From contig JBATSB010000160.1 in assembly GCA_049293015.1 (NCBI GenBank), positions 1-25,354 on the forward strand: a stretch of 25,354 nt of DNA, in the 5' to 3' direction. This stretch comes from UBA2330 sp049293015 (GTDB taxonomy: Bacteria > Bacteroidota > Ignavibacteria > Tepidaquicellales > Tepidaquicellaceae). Both the position numbers and the translations under genes were made by a program. Below are positions 17,667 through 24,937 of the stretch, piece by piece; the stretch's first letter is position 1, and each line of letters begins with the position of its first letter. Below the pieces are notes generated by a model, which saw nothing but the letters and a program-made list of their open reading frames with translations, ran no database searches and was not told where the DNA came from.

Positions 17667-18173
17667 ATGAAACCATTTAATTTATTTTTATTTATTGTTC
17701 TATTTTTAACATCTTCAATTGTTGGAGCTCAGACCGATGATGCAAAAATTAAAACCAATACAGATATAAGTACAGATAAAGTCACAGAAAGTGCAGTTGA
17801 CCAGCCTGGAATTGATGCTTTGATGACAGAGTTAGTAAACGGAATCAACGTAAGTGCTTTTAAAGACGGTGAAACAGGTCAAGCTGAAGTACTAAAAATG
17901 CTTTCAGGACTTGGTGCAGAAGATATAAATAAATACGGTATGGCATTAGGAAGTCTTGCAGGTGCTTTAAACAGTTCAGCTTTTTTACCAGACTGGGCAG
18001 AAAATGAAAAAGGTATTTTGTATCAACTACAAAATGCCGCTTCCGTTTCAGATGTTGCAGGCGGCGTACTTGAAATGTCAGGTATGATAGACAGATCATC
18101 TTTTACAGAAGGTTTTGTTGGAAATATTAGTTCATGGCAAAACTCTCTTGAAGCTATTTCCATGGCAAAGTAA
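17667..18173 (+). CDS. Small secreted protein of unknown function, paralogue A
   Basis: 168 aa with a clear signal peptide (MKPFNLFLFIVLFLTSSIVG, cleavage near AQ). The mature part begins with a polar Asp/Thr/Lys linker, then a helical-looking, Gly/Ala/Leu-rich domain with LGSLAGALNSSAFLPDWA and LQNAASVSDVAGGVLEMSGM. I do not recognise the family. No T9SS sorting domain and no lipobox, so it is probably periplasmic or released. It is a tandem paralogue of the next gene, about 60% identical over the ~100-residue core by eye. It has its own promoter (17597-17627) and its own terminator (18205-18231). This copy is more acidic than paralogue B. Confidence 0.8.
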   Translation: MKPFNLFLFIVLFLTSSIVGAQTDDAKIKTNTDISTDKVTESAVDQPGIDALMTELVNGINVSAFKDGETGQAEVLKMLSGLGAEDINKYGMALGSLAGALNSSAFLPDWAENEKGILYQLQNAASVSDVAGGVLEMSGMIDRSSFTEGFVGNISSWQNSLEAISMAK

Positions 18174-18204
18174 GTTAGAATATTTTCGGTTAACAGTTTT
18201 TAAT

Positions 18205-18231
18205 ATCCCGGATAATTTCCGGGATTTTTTT
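18205..18231 (+). terminator. Intrinsic terminator of paralogue A
   Basis: ATCCCGG / CCGGGAT stem (8 bp with an extra A-T pair), 5-nt loop, followed by a run of seven Ts. It lies 32 nt after the stop codon. Confidence 0.88.
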
Positions 18232-18294
18232 ATAATTTCATCAAATTCATTTTTAAAATAATCAAAAATTTTATTTTTAATTTAAAAACACAAA

Positions 18295-18789
18295 ATGAAA
18301 ACATATTTTAATATTTTTCTATTTTTAATATTTTTAACCGGTATTGCAGGTGCACAATCGGATGATTCAAAGACAAAAACAAATAAAAAATCAGGTAATA
18401 TAGATAATCTAATTTCTCAGACAGGACTTAATGGTTTGATGGGTCAGTTTGTAAAAGGTATAAATACCAGTTCATTTTCAGATGGAAAAACCGGTAAAAA
18501 TGAAGTTTTGGGTATGTTAAAAGGCGTTAATGCATCTGACTATTTAAAGTATGCAGGTGTGATCGGAAGTCTGGCAGGTGCTTTAAAAGGATCAGCTTTT
18601 TTGCCTGACTGGGCAAGTAACGAAAGTGGTGTTTTGGATCAGCTCCAAAATGCAGCTTCAATAGCAGATGTCGCAGGAGGTTTACTGGAGATGTCAAGTA
18701 TGTTAGATCCGTCTTCTTTTACAAAAAGTTTTAAGAAAAAGAAAAGTAGCTGGTCAAGTGCTTTGAATGCATTGTCTTTTCTAAAATAA
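18295..18789 (+). CDS. Small secreted protein of unknown function, paralogue B
   Basis: 164 aa with a signal peptide (hydrophobic residues ~4-20, cleavage near GAQ). It has the same domain as paralogue A: IGSLAGALKGSAFLPDWA and LQNAASIADVAGGLLEMSSM are conserved, as are a DGKTG/DGETG turn and the SSFT segment near the end. Family unknown. It differs by a Lys-rich linker (TKTNKKSG) and a basic C-terminus (KSFKKKKSSW), so the mature protein is basic where A is acidic. It lies 121 bp after A with A's terminator between them, so the copies are probably separate transcripts. It ends in a terminator shared with the convergent gene. Confidence 0.8.
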   Translation: MKTYFNIFLFLIFLTGIAGAQSDDSKTKTNKKSGNIDNLISQTGLNGLMGQFVKGINTSSFSDGKTGKNEVLGMLKGVNASDYLKYAGVIGSLAGALKGSAFLPDWASNESGVLDQLQNAASIADVAGGLLEMSSMLDPSSFTKSFKKKKSSWSSALNALSFLK

Positions 18790-18805
18790 TAACTATATAT
18801 TTGTT

Positions 18806-18839
18806 AAAAATCCTGAATATATTTATTCAGGATTTTTTT
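18806..18839. terminator. Bidirectional terminator between convergent genes
   Basis: A 12-bp perfect stem (18808-18819 with 18824-18835), loop TATT, T-run on the plus strand to 18839 and five As on the left side, which give a U-run on the minus strand. It serves paralogue B and the minus-strand methyltransferase gene. Confidence 0.88.
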
Positions 18840-18874
18840 GTTCAATTTTAAAATGAAAGCATTCAAATATTTAA

Positions 18875-19861
18875 TTAAAGATATTTTGACCATGAATATG
18901 TGCTTATATCAGCAGGATCTTTCCACTCAAAATTAATTTTTACATCATCTCCGGTCTTAAAATGTTTTCTGTCTGTTCTGAGGATTGGTATGTTCCAGTG
19001 TGTTACTGAAAGCAGGGGATTAGTATCAATATTTATTTCTTCATCAAAAATGATCTTGAAAAAGAAACAGATACCGTCGCATTTACCTTCGTCTGTAATA
19101 TTTTTTGAAAAGTTAAACTTTAAAGGAATGTCTTTAGAATCCATTTTTTCCAGATCAAAATCTAATATTTTTTCCGGCTCACTCAAAAATTTTTCAACTG
19201 CTTCAGGTCTGACCATTAGAATTCCGTAGCCGGGTTTTATATCATTTTTCAGATCATCGAAACAATCATAATTTATTCCGTAAATATTCTGCTCCCAGAT
19301 ATATGGTACACTTGAATAATCTTTTAATTTAACAGGTGCAAGATAAACTTCAAATTTACCCGGAATTATTTTACCTTTTTCCTTTAGTAATCTGTCTCTG
19401 AGATCCGAAATATTTTCTACCATCATTTCATCAAAAAGAAATGCACCTATCTGTTCGTGAATAATTATATCTGCTTTTTCATCAGGGCTGAATTCTTTAC
19501 TGTTAATGTTGATGAAATCAATGTTCTTAATATTATTATGATCGGAAATTTTTTTTGCAGTTTCAATTATTTCACCGTGATCGATTGCATATATTTTTTT
19601 GGGTGAGTTTTTTGACGCAAAGAAAGACAATATACCTGTTCCTGTTCCGAGGTCAATAACAACATCTCCGGGAGAAACATGCTTTGTGATTCCTCTGTAA
19701 TATGCATCCATCCTAACCTTATCTCCGATCATCTTTTCCTGTTCCTGAAAGCTTCCGAAAAAATTACTGTTTGCAACTGAATAATATAACCCACTCAGGA
19801 ATTTACTGGACTTTACTTTTCCGTAAACATTACTTAGAATGTTTAAAAGGAATTTTCTCAT
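18875..19861 (-). CDS. PRMT-like SAM-dependent methyltransferase
   Basis: A 328-aa class I methyltransferase resembling the protein arginine methyltransferase family. Visible marks are KVRMDAYYRGI before the SAM site (PRMT 'R..Y...I' segment), motif I VIDLGTGTG (68-76), the acidic post-motif AID (Asp94), a double-Glu-like loop HEQIGAFLFDEMM (Glu136 and Glu145), and a THW triplet (287-289), the THW loop of PRMTs. A beta-barrel-like C-terminal half follows, as in PRMTs. The double-E spacing and sequence differ from eukaryotic SExMGxxLxxE, so the substrate may not be arginine. No signal peptide. It lies 27 bp after the HExxH protein gene in the same direction, so co-transcription is likely. The alternative is another class I methyltransferase acting on proteins. 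Confidence 0.78.
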   Translation of the reverse strand: MRKFLLNILSNVYGKVKSSKFLSGLYYSVANSNFFGSFQEQEKMIGDKVRMDAYYRGITKHVSPGDVVIDLGTGTGILSFFASKNSPKKIYAIDHGEIIETAKKISDHNNIKNIDFININSKEFSPDEKADIIIHEQIGAFLFDEMMVENISDLRDRLLKEKGKIIPGKFEVYLAPVKLKDYSSVPYIWEQNIYGINYDCFDDLKNDIKPGYGILMVRPEAVEKFLSEPEKILDFDLEKMDSKDIPLKFNFSKNITDEGKCDGICFFFKIIFDEEINIDTNPLLSVTHWNIPILRTDRKHFKTGDDVKINFEWKDPADISTYSWSKYL

Positions 19862-19888
19862 TTTAATTAAAAGTTTTTGAAATGGAAA

Positions 19889-20995
19889 TTACTCAGCATA
19901 AAATTCCGAATAGATTTTTTCTATGTTACCATTGAGCAATTTACTGTTGTCTATATTTTTAATCAGATAATCTCTGAATGTGATATTTTCTGAATTATAA
20001 GAATCTTCTTTCATAATATTATAAAGTGCGATCGCAAGTACATGCATACCATCGTCACTGTCCTTCCATCGTTTCTTTGGTTCTTTTGCAATGCCGAGTT
20101 TTTCATTTATGATCTGATCAAGTGCCTGCACACAGTCTTCTTCCGTAAATCCTTCTAATGAATTATATCCAAATGAAGGGTTATGATTCAGAACTTTATC
20201 CATAAAAAAATTTTCATTCCTGAGCAGTTCTATCTTACTCAAAAGTAATGTATCATTATTCAGATCAAAAGGTGGATGCATCATTTCATGAGATGCTGTC
20301 CTCATAAGTATTTTAAAAGGCCATGCAATGTCTGTCAGAAATCTTGTGCCCGTGATCTTTATGCCGTGCGGCTGAGAATAGTAAAGCATATAAACTGTAA
20401 TTGTATCCGACGTTAATTTTTGTCCGAGATGCTCTTCCGTAATTCCGACTATATTATATTTGTATAAATCATTTTTTATTGTATTAATTGTGTCAGACAC
20501 TGTATTGTAAATATTTTCATTCCAGTATTTTTCAAATTCAATTACTTCGAGCCAATCTAAAACGATCTTAAGATCAGTAATTAGTGATTCGAAAACAGCC
20601 CAGTTTTCATCAGAGTAATAAATAGATTTTTTAAAATTTTCTTTTAGCTCTGAAATATTTTCTGTACTATACTTCAATTCAGAAAGTGTCTCAGCTCCAA
20701 CTGCAGAATAGTATAGGCAAAGCCATGCTGAGACTATATTCCCGTTATCTTCTTTGATCACTTTTTTAAGATTTGCAAGAGATTGTGAGACTTCGGGTGT
20801 GAGATCATTTTTAAATTTATCATATTCACTTTGGTAATAGTCCAGATAAAACTGATCACCTGTCATGATATTTATAAAACAAAAAGTATCATATTTAAAA
20901 GAAGGATGAATTTTCCAGTTAGTGGAATCTGAAGGTGTCATTGAATAAGCATTACTTATAAAAATAAATGATATTAATAATAGTAAGATCTTCAT
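19889..20995 (-). CDS. Secreted HExxH protein, putative zinc metallopeptidase
   Basis: 368 aa with a signal peptide (MKILLLLISFIFISNAYS). The central motif TASHEMMHPPFD gives HExxH at 236-240. A third ligand could be Glu281, Glu285 or Glu286 in SLEGFTEED, 44-49 residues after the catalytic Glu237 (gluzincin-like arrangement, inferred). The rest is helical-looking and charged. I do not recognise a named family. It sits just upstream of the PRMT-like gene (27 bp), a probable two-gene unit. The function as a protease is inferred from the motif only; the substrate is unknown. Confidence 0.7.
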   Translation of the reverse strand: MKILLLLISFIFISNAYSMTPSDSTNWKIHPSFKYDTFCFINIMTGDQFYLDYYQSEYDKFKNDLTPEVSQSLANLKKVIKEDNGNIVSAWLCLYYSAVGAETLSELKYSTENISELKENFKKSIYYSDENWAVFESLITDLKIVLDWLEVIEFEKYWNENIYNTVSDTINTIKNDLYKYNIVGITEEHLGQKLTSDTITVYMLYYSQPHGIKITGTRFLTDIAWPFKILMRTASHEMMHPPFDLNNDTLLLSKIELLRNENFFMDKVLNHNPSFGYNSLEGFTEEDCVQALDQIINEKLGIAKEPKKRWKDSDDGMHVLAIALYNIMKEDSYNSENITFRDYLIKNIDNSKLLNGNIEKIYSEFYAE

Positions 20996-21088
20996 TAAAA
21001 TGTTAAGGAATATTTTCCATAAAAGTTAATAATTTTTATTTCTAATTATATCGAACTTAAGATTAAAAAAGTTATGAAATAATTTAAA

Positions 21089-22630
21089 TTACTTATGATC
21101 AGCTTTTTTGGAAATTGCTTTTTTATAAAGATTCATATATTCCTTTGCAGATTTATCCCACGAAAAATCTTTTTTCATTCCTCTCTGCATAATTTTTTTC
21201 CATACCTTCTTTTGACCATATACTTCAAGTGCTCGGACAATTGTATCAAATAAAGCTGTAGGTGAATTTTCCTCAAAAGAAAAACCATTCCCATCCTTTG
21301 TATCCGCATGATAATCAATCACAGTATCTGCAAGTCCTCCTGTCTTTCTGACAATTGGAACAGTTCCGTAATTCAGACTATACATTTGATTCAAACCGCA
21401 AGGCTCATAGACAGACGGCATGAGAAACATATCACAGCCTGCAGTTATATAATGTGAAAGCTTATTATTGTATCCAACGTAAGTATTTACTTTATCTGGG
21501 AAACTATATGCTAATTGTTCAAAAAAATCTTCAGTCTTCACATCACCGCTTCCGAGAATGATGAGCTGAATCGGTAAAATCATTAATTCATTTATCACAG
21601 GGAAAATAAGTTCGAGACCTTTCTGACCTGCAAATCTTGACACAATACCAATTGCCGGAATATCATCATCATACTCAAGTTCAGCTTCAAAAAGCAGTTC
21701 CTTTTTACATGATTTTTTATTTGAGAATTCTGTAGCGCTGTAATTAAAAGGTATGAACTTATCCTTTTTAGGATTCCATATTTTTGTATCAATTCCATTT
21801 AATACTCCATAGAGATCATCCTTTCTGGTCTGCAAAACATTTTCCAGACCTGCGCCAAATTCGGGTGTCTGAATTTCCTTTGCATAAGTAGGACTTACGG
21901 TCGTTACAATTTCCGAAAAAAGAATTACGCATTTAATAAAGCAAAATGTATTTTCAATTTCATAAGGACCTCCGTTATAATATTCATTATAAGAAAGACC
22001 TGCATTATAAACTGACCTTTCGGAAAATCTACCCTGATAACCAATATTATGAATTGATAAAAGGACTGCAGTTTTTTCAAACAGCTTATCCCATTTATAA
22101 TTTGTATTTAAATATACAGGGATAAGTCCGGTCTGCCAGTCGTTGCAGTGAATTACGTCAGGAGCCCACTTGAGTCTTTGCAGAGTTTCGATGACAGCGA
22201 TCTGAAAAAGTATAAATCTTTCATCTTCATCGGGGTCATCAGTGTAAGGCATTTCTCTGTGGAAATATTCGGGACAGTCAATAAAATAAACGTCAATATC
22301 TGAACCCGGCAACTTACCTGTCCATATCCGGAAAGTAACTTCTTTATCACCGATCTTCACAGGAATATCGCCATACTCTTCCATATAATTTATATTATAA
22401 GTAAGAGTTTTGATGCCTTTGTATAATGGAATAATGATCTTTACTTCATTCTTTTTCTTATCATTTTTTTTCTTACCTTTGCTTTTTAAGTCCTTTTGTT
22501 TATCTATAGAATTTTCAGAAATTTCAGAATTTTCAGAGGCAATAACTTTCGGAAGTGATCCGAGTACATCACCGAGTCCGCCTGTTTTTACAAACGGAAA
22601 ACATTCTGAAGCTGCAAAACATATCTTCAA
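21089..22630 (-). CDS. glgA: Glycogen synthase (ADP-glucose, GT5)
   Basis: A 513-aa glycosyltransferase family 5 enzyme that transfers glucose from ADP-glucose to glycogen, in the cytoplasm. The N-terminal substrate loop KTGGLGD is at 15-21. The C-terminal Rossmann domain shows GIVSRFAGQKGLEL and EPCGLNQMYSLNYGTVPIVR (from Glu409), then KTGGLADTV. The start is TTG (22630-22628), chosen because it gives the canonical MKICFAASE N-terminus; the nearby ATG is out of frame. Odd: about 30 residues of low-complexity sequence (32-61, a Ser/Glu/Asn repeat then a Lys/Asn-rich run) are inserted after the first helix, where family members go straight to the next strand (EVKIIIPLY). The insertion would lie on the surface. 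It follows the esterase gene, with that gene's terminator between. Confidence 0.95.
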   Translation of the reverse strand: MKICFAASECFPFVKTGGLGDVLGSLPKVIASENSEISENSIDKQKDLKSKGKKKNDKKKNEVKIIIPLYKGIKTLTYNINYMEEYGDIPVKIGDKEVTFRIWTGKLPGSDIDVYFIDCPEYFHREMPYTDDPDEDERFILFQIAVIETLQRLKWAPDVIHCNDWQTGLIPVYLNTNYKWDKLFEKTAVLLSIHNIGYQGRFSERSVYNAGLSYNEYYNGGPYEIENTFCFIKCVILFSEIVTTVSPTYAKEIQTPEFGAGLENVLQTRKDDLYGVLNGIDTKIWNPKKDKFIPFNYSATEFSNKKSCKKELLFEAELEYDDDIPAIGIVSRFAGQKGLELIFPVINELMILPIQLIILGSGDVKTEDFFEQLAYSFPDKVNTYVGYNNKLSHYITAGCDMFLMPSVYEPCGLNQMYSLNYGTVPIVRKTGGLADTVIDYHADTKDGNGFSFEENSPTALFDTIVRALEVYGQKKVWKKIMQRGMKKDFSWDKSAKEYMNLYKKAISKKADHK

Positions 22631-22682
22631 AGTATATACAAATTTTTATTAGTAAAAAAGATTTTTAAATATTACTGAATAA

Positions 22683-22714
22683 AATACTGCTTAACTTTTT
22701 GGCTAAGCAGTATT
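22683..22714 (-). terminator. Terminator of the esterase gene
   Basis: An 11-bp perfect inverted repeat (AATACTGCTTA / TAAGCAGTATT), 10-nt loop, followed on the minus strand by TTTTATT. It is 13 nt after the stop of the esterase gene and separates it from glgA. Confidence 0.7.
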
Positions 22715-22726
22715 CTAATTTTGATT

Positions 22727-23458
22727 TTAGAATTTTGTGTCTATTACATAAGGAACCATTTTTCTCCAGGTAGGCCAGTCATGCGGAACATCCTTACCCC
22801 ATAATTCAAGATTGTGTTTAACATTTTTCCTGTCAAGAATTTCAGATAATCTTACTGAAGCTTCAGGATTTTCATAGTTTCCCTGACCTGTAAGAATGTG
22901 AATGTGTTCACTTTTTCTTAACTCTTCGAGTACAGTTTCATCTTCAAGATTTGGGAGATAGTGCATTGGTGAATTGAAATAACATGTCTGATCAAAATAT
23001 CCTTTGGAATAATCGCTCAGGTCATACGAGCCGCTCATTGCAATTGTCCCTGCAAAAAGATCAGGTCTTCTGAAATAAAGATTAGCGCAGTGTAAAGCTC
23101 CAAGTGATGCACCGCAAGTAATGATCGGAACTTCACCTTCACAGTCTTCAAAAATAAACGGCACGACTTCTTCAGTTACATAATCATTGAACTGCTGATG
23201 TCTGACAGCTTTATCATAAGGATTCATTTCATCATTCAGCCAGCTTTCATTATTAATACTGTTAATTGAATATACTTTTAATTTACCTGCCTCTATCTGC
23301 GGTTTTATTTCATCGATAAGCTGAAATCTTTCATATTCAAGGTAATCGGCAGCAGCAGTAGGGAATAGTAGAAGTGCAAATCCGTAATCACCGTATTTTA
23401 CAATGTCCATTTCTTTATTAAGACTTGGACTGTAATGTTTAGATATTTCTCTGTTCAT
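22727..23458 (-). CDS. Putative esterase, alpha/beta hydrolase (esterase D / PF00756-like)
   Basis: A 243-aa alpha/beta hydrolase. The nucleophile elbow is GASLG with Ser118 (116-120), followed by ALHCANLYFRRPDLFAGTIAMSGSYDL, typical of the putative-esterase family that includes esterase D and mycolyltransferase-like proteins. The likely catalytic His is His226 in GKDVPHDWPTW, and the acid probably lies near residues 190-210. No signal peptide, so cytoplasmic. Family members hydrolyse acyl esters or act on sugar and siderophore esters; the substrate here is unknown. It has its own terminator at 22683-22714. No clear promoter or Shine-Dalgarno site was found. Confidence 0.85.
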   Translation of the reverse strand: MNREISKHYSPSLNKEMDIVKYGDYGFALLLFPTAAADYLEYERFQLIDEIKPQIEAGKLKVYSINSINNESWLNDEMNPYDKAVRHQQFNDYVTEEVVPFIFEDCEGEVPIITCGASLGALHCANLYFRRPDLFAGTIAMSGSYDLSDYSKGYFDQTCYFNSPMHYLPNLEDETVLEELRKSEHIHILTGQGNYENPEASVRLSEILDRKNVKHNLELWGKDVPHDWPTWRKMVPYVIDTKF

Positions 23459-23609
23459 TTGATTAATTTATTTTGGTTTGAAAATATTTATAAGGACTGA
23501 CAAGATACGAATTCTGAGAATTAATTATCAGTCAGATTTTAGTGCTAAAAGTGATTTGGTGCATTATGATTTATGGTGGGAAATCTCGTAGTTGCATCTG
23601 CCGAAATCA

Positions 23610-23670
23610 AATTTCCGTTGTTGTTGGTCACGTTCGCTCTGCTCTCTTAAGACCAACAACGGCGGAAATT
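23610..23670. repeat. Large imperfect hairpin in spacer
   Basis: Arms 23610-23629 and 23651-23670 are complementary over 20 bases, with two mismatched positions that become G-U pairs in the minus-strand RNA; the loop is 21 nt (CGTTCGCTCTGCTCTC inside). No T-tract and no ORF. It lies in a gene-free spacer (23459-23726) just outside the GIY-YIG element and may be another interspersed palindrome. Confidence 0.6.
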
Positions 23671-23726
23671 ACTAAACTAATTTGAGGCTTTATACTTTAA
23701 ACATAATACCTCGCGTGTTCATAAAA

Positions 23727-23759
23727 TTGTCATTCCCGCGTGCTCCCAGCGGGAATCCA
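23727..23759 (+). repeat. Left inverted terminal repeat (33 bp, REP-like hairpin)
   Basis: Contains CATTCCCGCGTGCTCCCAGC and ends GGGAATCCA. The internal stem ATTCCCGC / GCGGGAAT has loop GTGCTCCCA. It is identical to the reverse complement of 24148-24180. Confidence 0.9.
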
Positions 23760-23834
23760 GTCATCACGAAAACTAATTTGATATTCCGGATCTTTTCATT
23801 CAGTTTAATTGAAAATCATTTTCAAGCATTTCAT

Positions 23835-24125
23835 CTACTCCTCCAATTTCATAAAAAAGATCATTCCATTGAGGATTGTTTTTTTAATCAATGCAATTTT
23901 CCATTTTCTGTTCCACTTTTTTATTTGTTTTTCTCTCTGAATAACAATTCGAATATCATTCGTTTGCTCAAAATACACAAGATCATTCACATAGTACTTT
24001 TTCGAAAAACTATCTGCTATCCTTCTCTTATGTTCAATCACTCTTCTCAATAAATTATTTGTGACTCCAATGTATGTTGTGCAATTTTTATCACTCGCCA
24101 TTAAGTAAACACAATAAATATTCAA
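23835..24125 (-). CDS. GIY-YIG endonuclease-domain protein (UPF0213-like), C-terminus frameshifted
   Basis: A small single-domain GIY-YIG nuclease-like protein. Numbered from a proposed TTG start at 24125: GIY equivalent VYL (6-8), YIG at 18-20, Arg27/Arg28 and His32 in LLRRVIEHK, and the catalytic-Glu segment QREKQIKKW (Glu65). The longer frame from GTG 24167 only adds residues translated from the terminal repeat (LPAGIQ) and is less likely. The family's usual end (NPxWxDL) is lost here. At the A7 run (plus-strand Ts 23879-23885) one extra A would restore NNPQWNDLFYEIGGVDEMLE up to a TGA at 23802-23800. So the gene is frameshifted, or the run is a sequencing error or a slippage site. The nuclease core is intact. 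UPF0213/YhbQ proteins are DNA-nuclease-like with poorly known roles. It lies inside the 33-bp inverted repeats. Confidence 0.75.
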   Translation of the reverse strand: MNIYCVYLMASDKNCTTYIGVTNNLLRRVIEHKRRIADSFSKKYYVNDLVYFEQTNDIRIVIQREKQIKKWNRKWKIALIKKTILNGMIFFMKLEE

Positions 24126-24147
24126 CTTTCTATTTAAATTTTTTGAT

Positions 24148-24180
24148 TGGATTCCCGCTGGGAGCACGCGGGAATGACAA
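24148..24180 (-). repeat. Right inverted terminal repeat (33 bp, REP-like hairpin)
   Basis: Perfect inverted copy of 23727-23759, just upstream of the GIY-YIG gene. It supplies a GTG (24167) that can start a longer but unlikely version of the ORF. Confidence 0.9.
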
Positions 24181-24243
24181 AATTTATTGGTAAACTTTTT
24201 CGGGAATCTCTTTCGATAAAGAGGAAAATTATAAATACTGAAA

Positions 24244-24278
24244 AGGCAGAGTCCTCTAAAAAGAGTAAGACTCTGCCT
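24244..24278 (-). terminator. Terminator of the DUF3127 gene
   Basis: A 10-bp perfect stem (AGGCAGAGTC / GACTCTGCCT) with a 15-nt loop containing a second small CTCT/AGAG pairing. On the minus strand it continues CCTTTTC. It is 31 nt after the stop. On the plus strand it is followed by TATATTTTTT, so it may also stop transcription the other way. Confidence 0.7.
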
Positions 24279-24309
24279 GTATATTTTTTAGATAAATTTA
24301 TAAGCTATA

Positions 24310-24693
24310 TCAGAATGGAAGGTCGCTGTCCGAATCATTGCTTGAAGAAGCTTCAGGACGACTACTGCTTTGACTTTGAGCGTAATTATCATTTCCACTA
24401 CCGCTTCCTCCGCCGTCTTTTTTCTGAAGTCTCCATGCATTCAGACTTGTGAAATATGTAGTCTCGCCGTCTTTATTTGTCCATGGTCTGCCTGTGAGAT
24501 CGAACTGTACTTCCACCATATCTCCTTTACTGAATCCGTCCAGATAGTCACAGTTATTCTGTGTCAGTTGAAATTTTATGTATTGCGGATATTCGGGATT
24601 GGTGACATACTCGACGATGAATTCTCTCTTTTTGAATTTTTCCGTAACCTGTTTTGCATCATAGATCTCATGCAGTTTTCCTGTAATGTCCAT
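24310..24693 (-). CDS. DUF3127 family protein, SSB/OB-fold-like
   Basis: A 127-aa cytoplasmic protein of the DUF3127 family common in Bacteroidota. The core (1-~92) opens MDITGKLHEIYDAKQVTEKF, with KKREFIVEYVTNPEYPQYIK and GRPWTNKDGETTYFTSLNAW, an OB-fold-like pattern. The tail (~93-127) is disordered, Gly/Ser/Asn-rich, and ends DSDSDLPF. An acidic tip ending in Pro-Phe is the hallmark of single-stranded DNA-binding protein tails that recruit repair partners, so a role at single-stranded DNA is plausible but unproven. An ATG start is at 24693. It stands alone, with a terminator at 24244-24278. Confidence 0.85.
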   Translation of the reverse strand: MDITGKLHEIYDAKQVTEKFKKREFIVEYVTNPEYPQYIKFQLTQNNCDYLDGFSKGDMVEVQFDLTGRPWTNKDGETTYFTSLNAWRLQKKDGGGSGSGNDNYAQSQSSSRPEASSSNDSDSDLPF

Positions 24694-24937
24694 TATTTTT
24701 TTTGTTTAAATTATTATAAAATAAATACCTGATCAGCATCAGGCAACAGCAAATTAATTTTATCCGATTAAACTGACAAGTCAATATATTAAATATTTAA
24801 ACCTGCCTCGAAGGCTCTAAGACTCAAAGGCTTTCATATTTATTATACTCAACTTTGTGATTTATTACCTTGGTGGTATTTTCAATTTTTTCAAAATAGA
24901 TATAAAGTCTGTTTATCTTCAGAAGTAAAATTATTTG

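Larger units (their letters stand above)
23727..24180 (-). mobile_element. Candidate element: GIY-YIG gene between 33-bp inverted hairpin repeats
   Basis: A 454-bp unit bounded by perfect 33-bp inverted copies (23727-23759 and 24148-24180) that enclose only a GIY-YIG endonuclease gene. Each terminal copy is itself a hairpin (ATTCCCGC / GCGGGAAT). The layout recalls REP palindromes flanking a RAYT transposase, but with a GIY-YIG nuclease. No target-site duplication is evident (ATAAAA outside left, AATTTA outside right). That it is mobile is inference; an alternative is two independent REP insertions around a resident gene. Confidence 0.4.

Noticed and set aside
23682..24053. 123-codon plus-strand ORF over the GIY-YIG gene
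   Set aside because: It is the antisense of a gene with clear GIY-YIG motifs, and its start lies in repeat sequence.
24126..24167. GTG start giving a longer GIY-YIG protein
   Set aside because: The extra residues (LPAGIQ...) come from the terminal repeat, and family members begin just before the first beta strand.
24147..24452. 101-codon plus-strand ORF
   Set aside because: It starts in the 33-bp repeat, runs through the terminator at 24244-24278 and is antisense to the DUF3127 tail.
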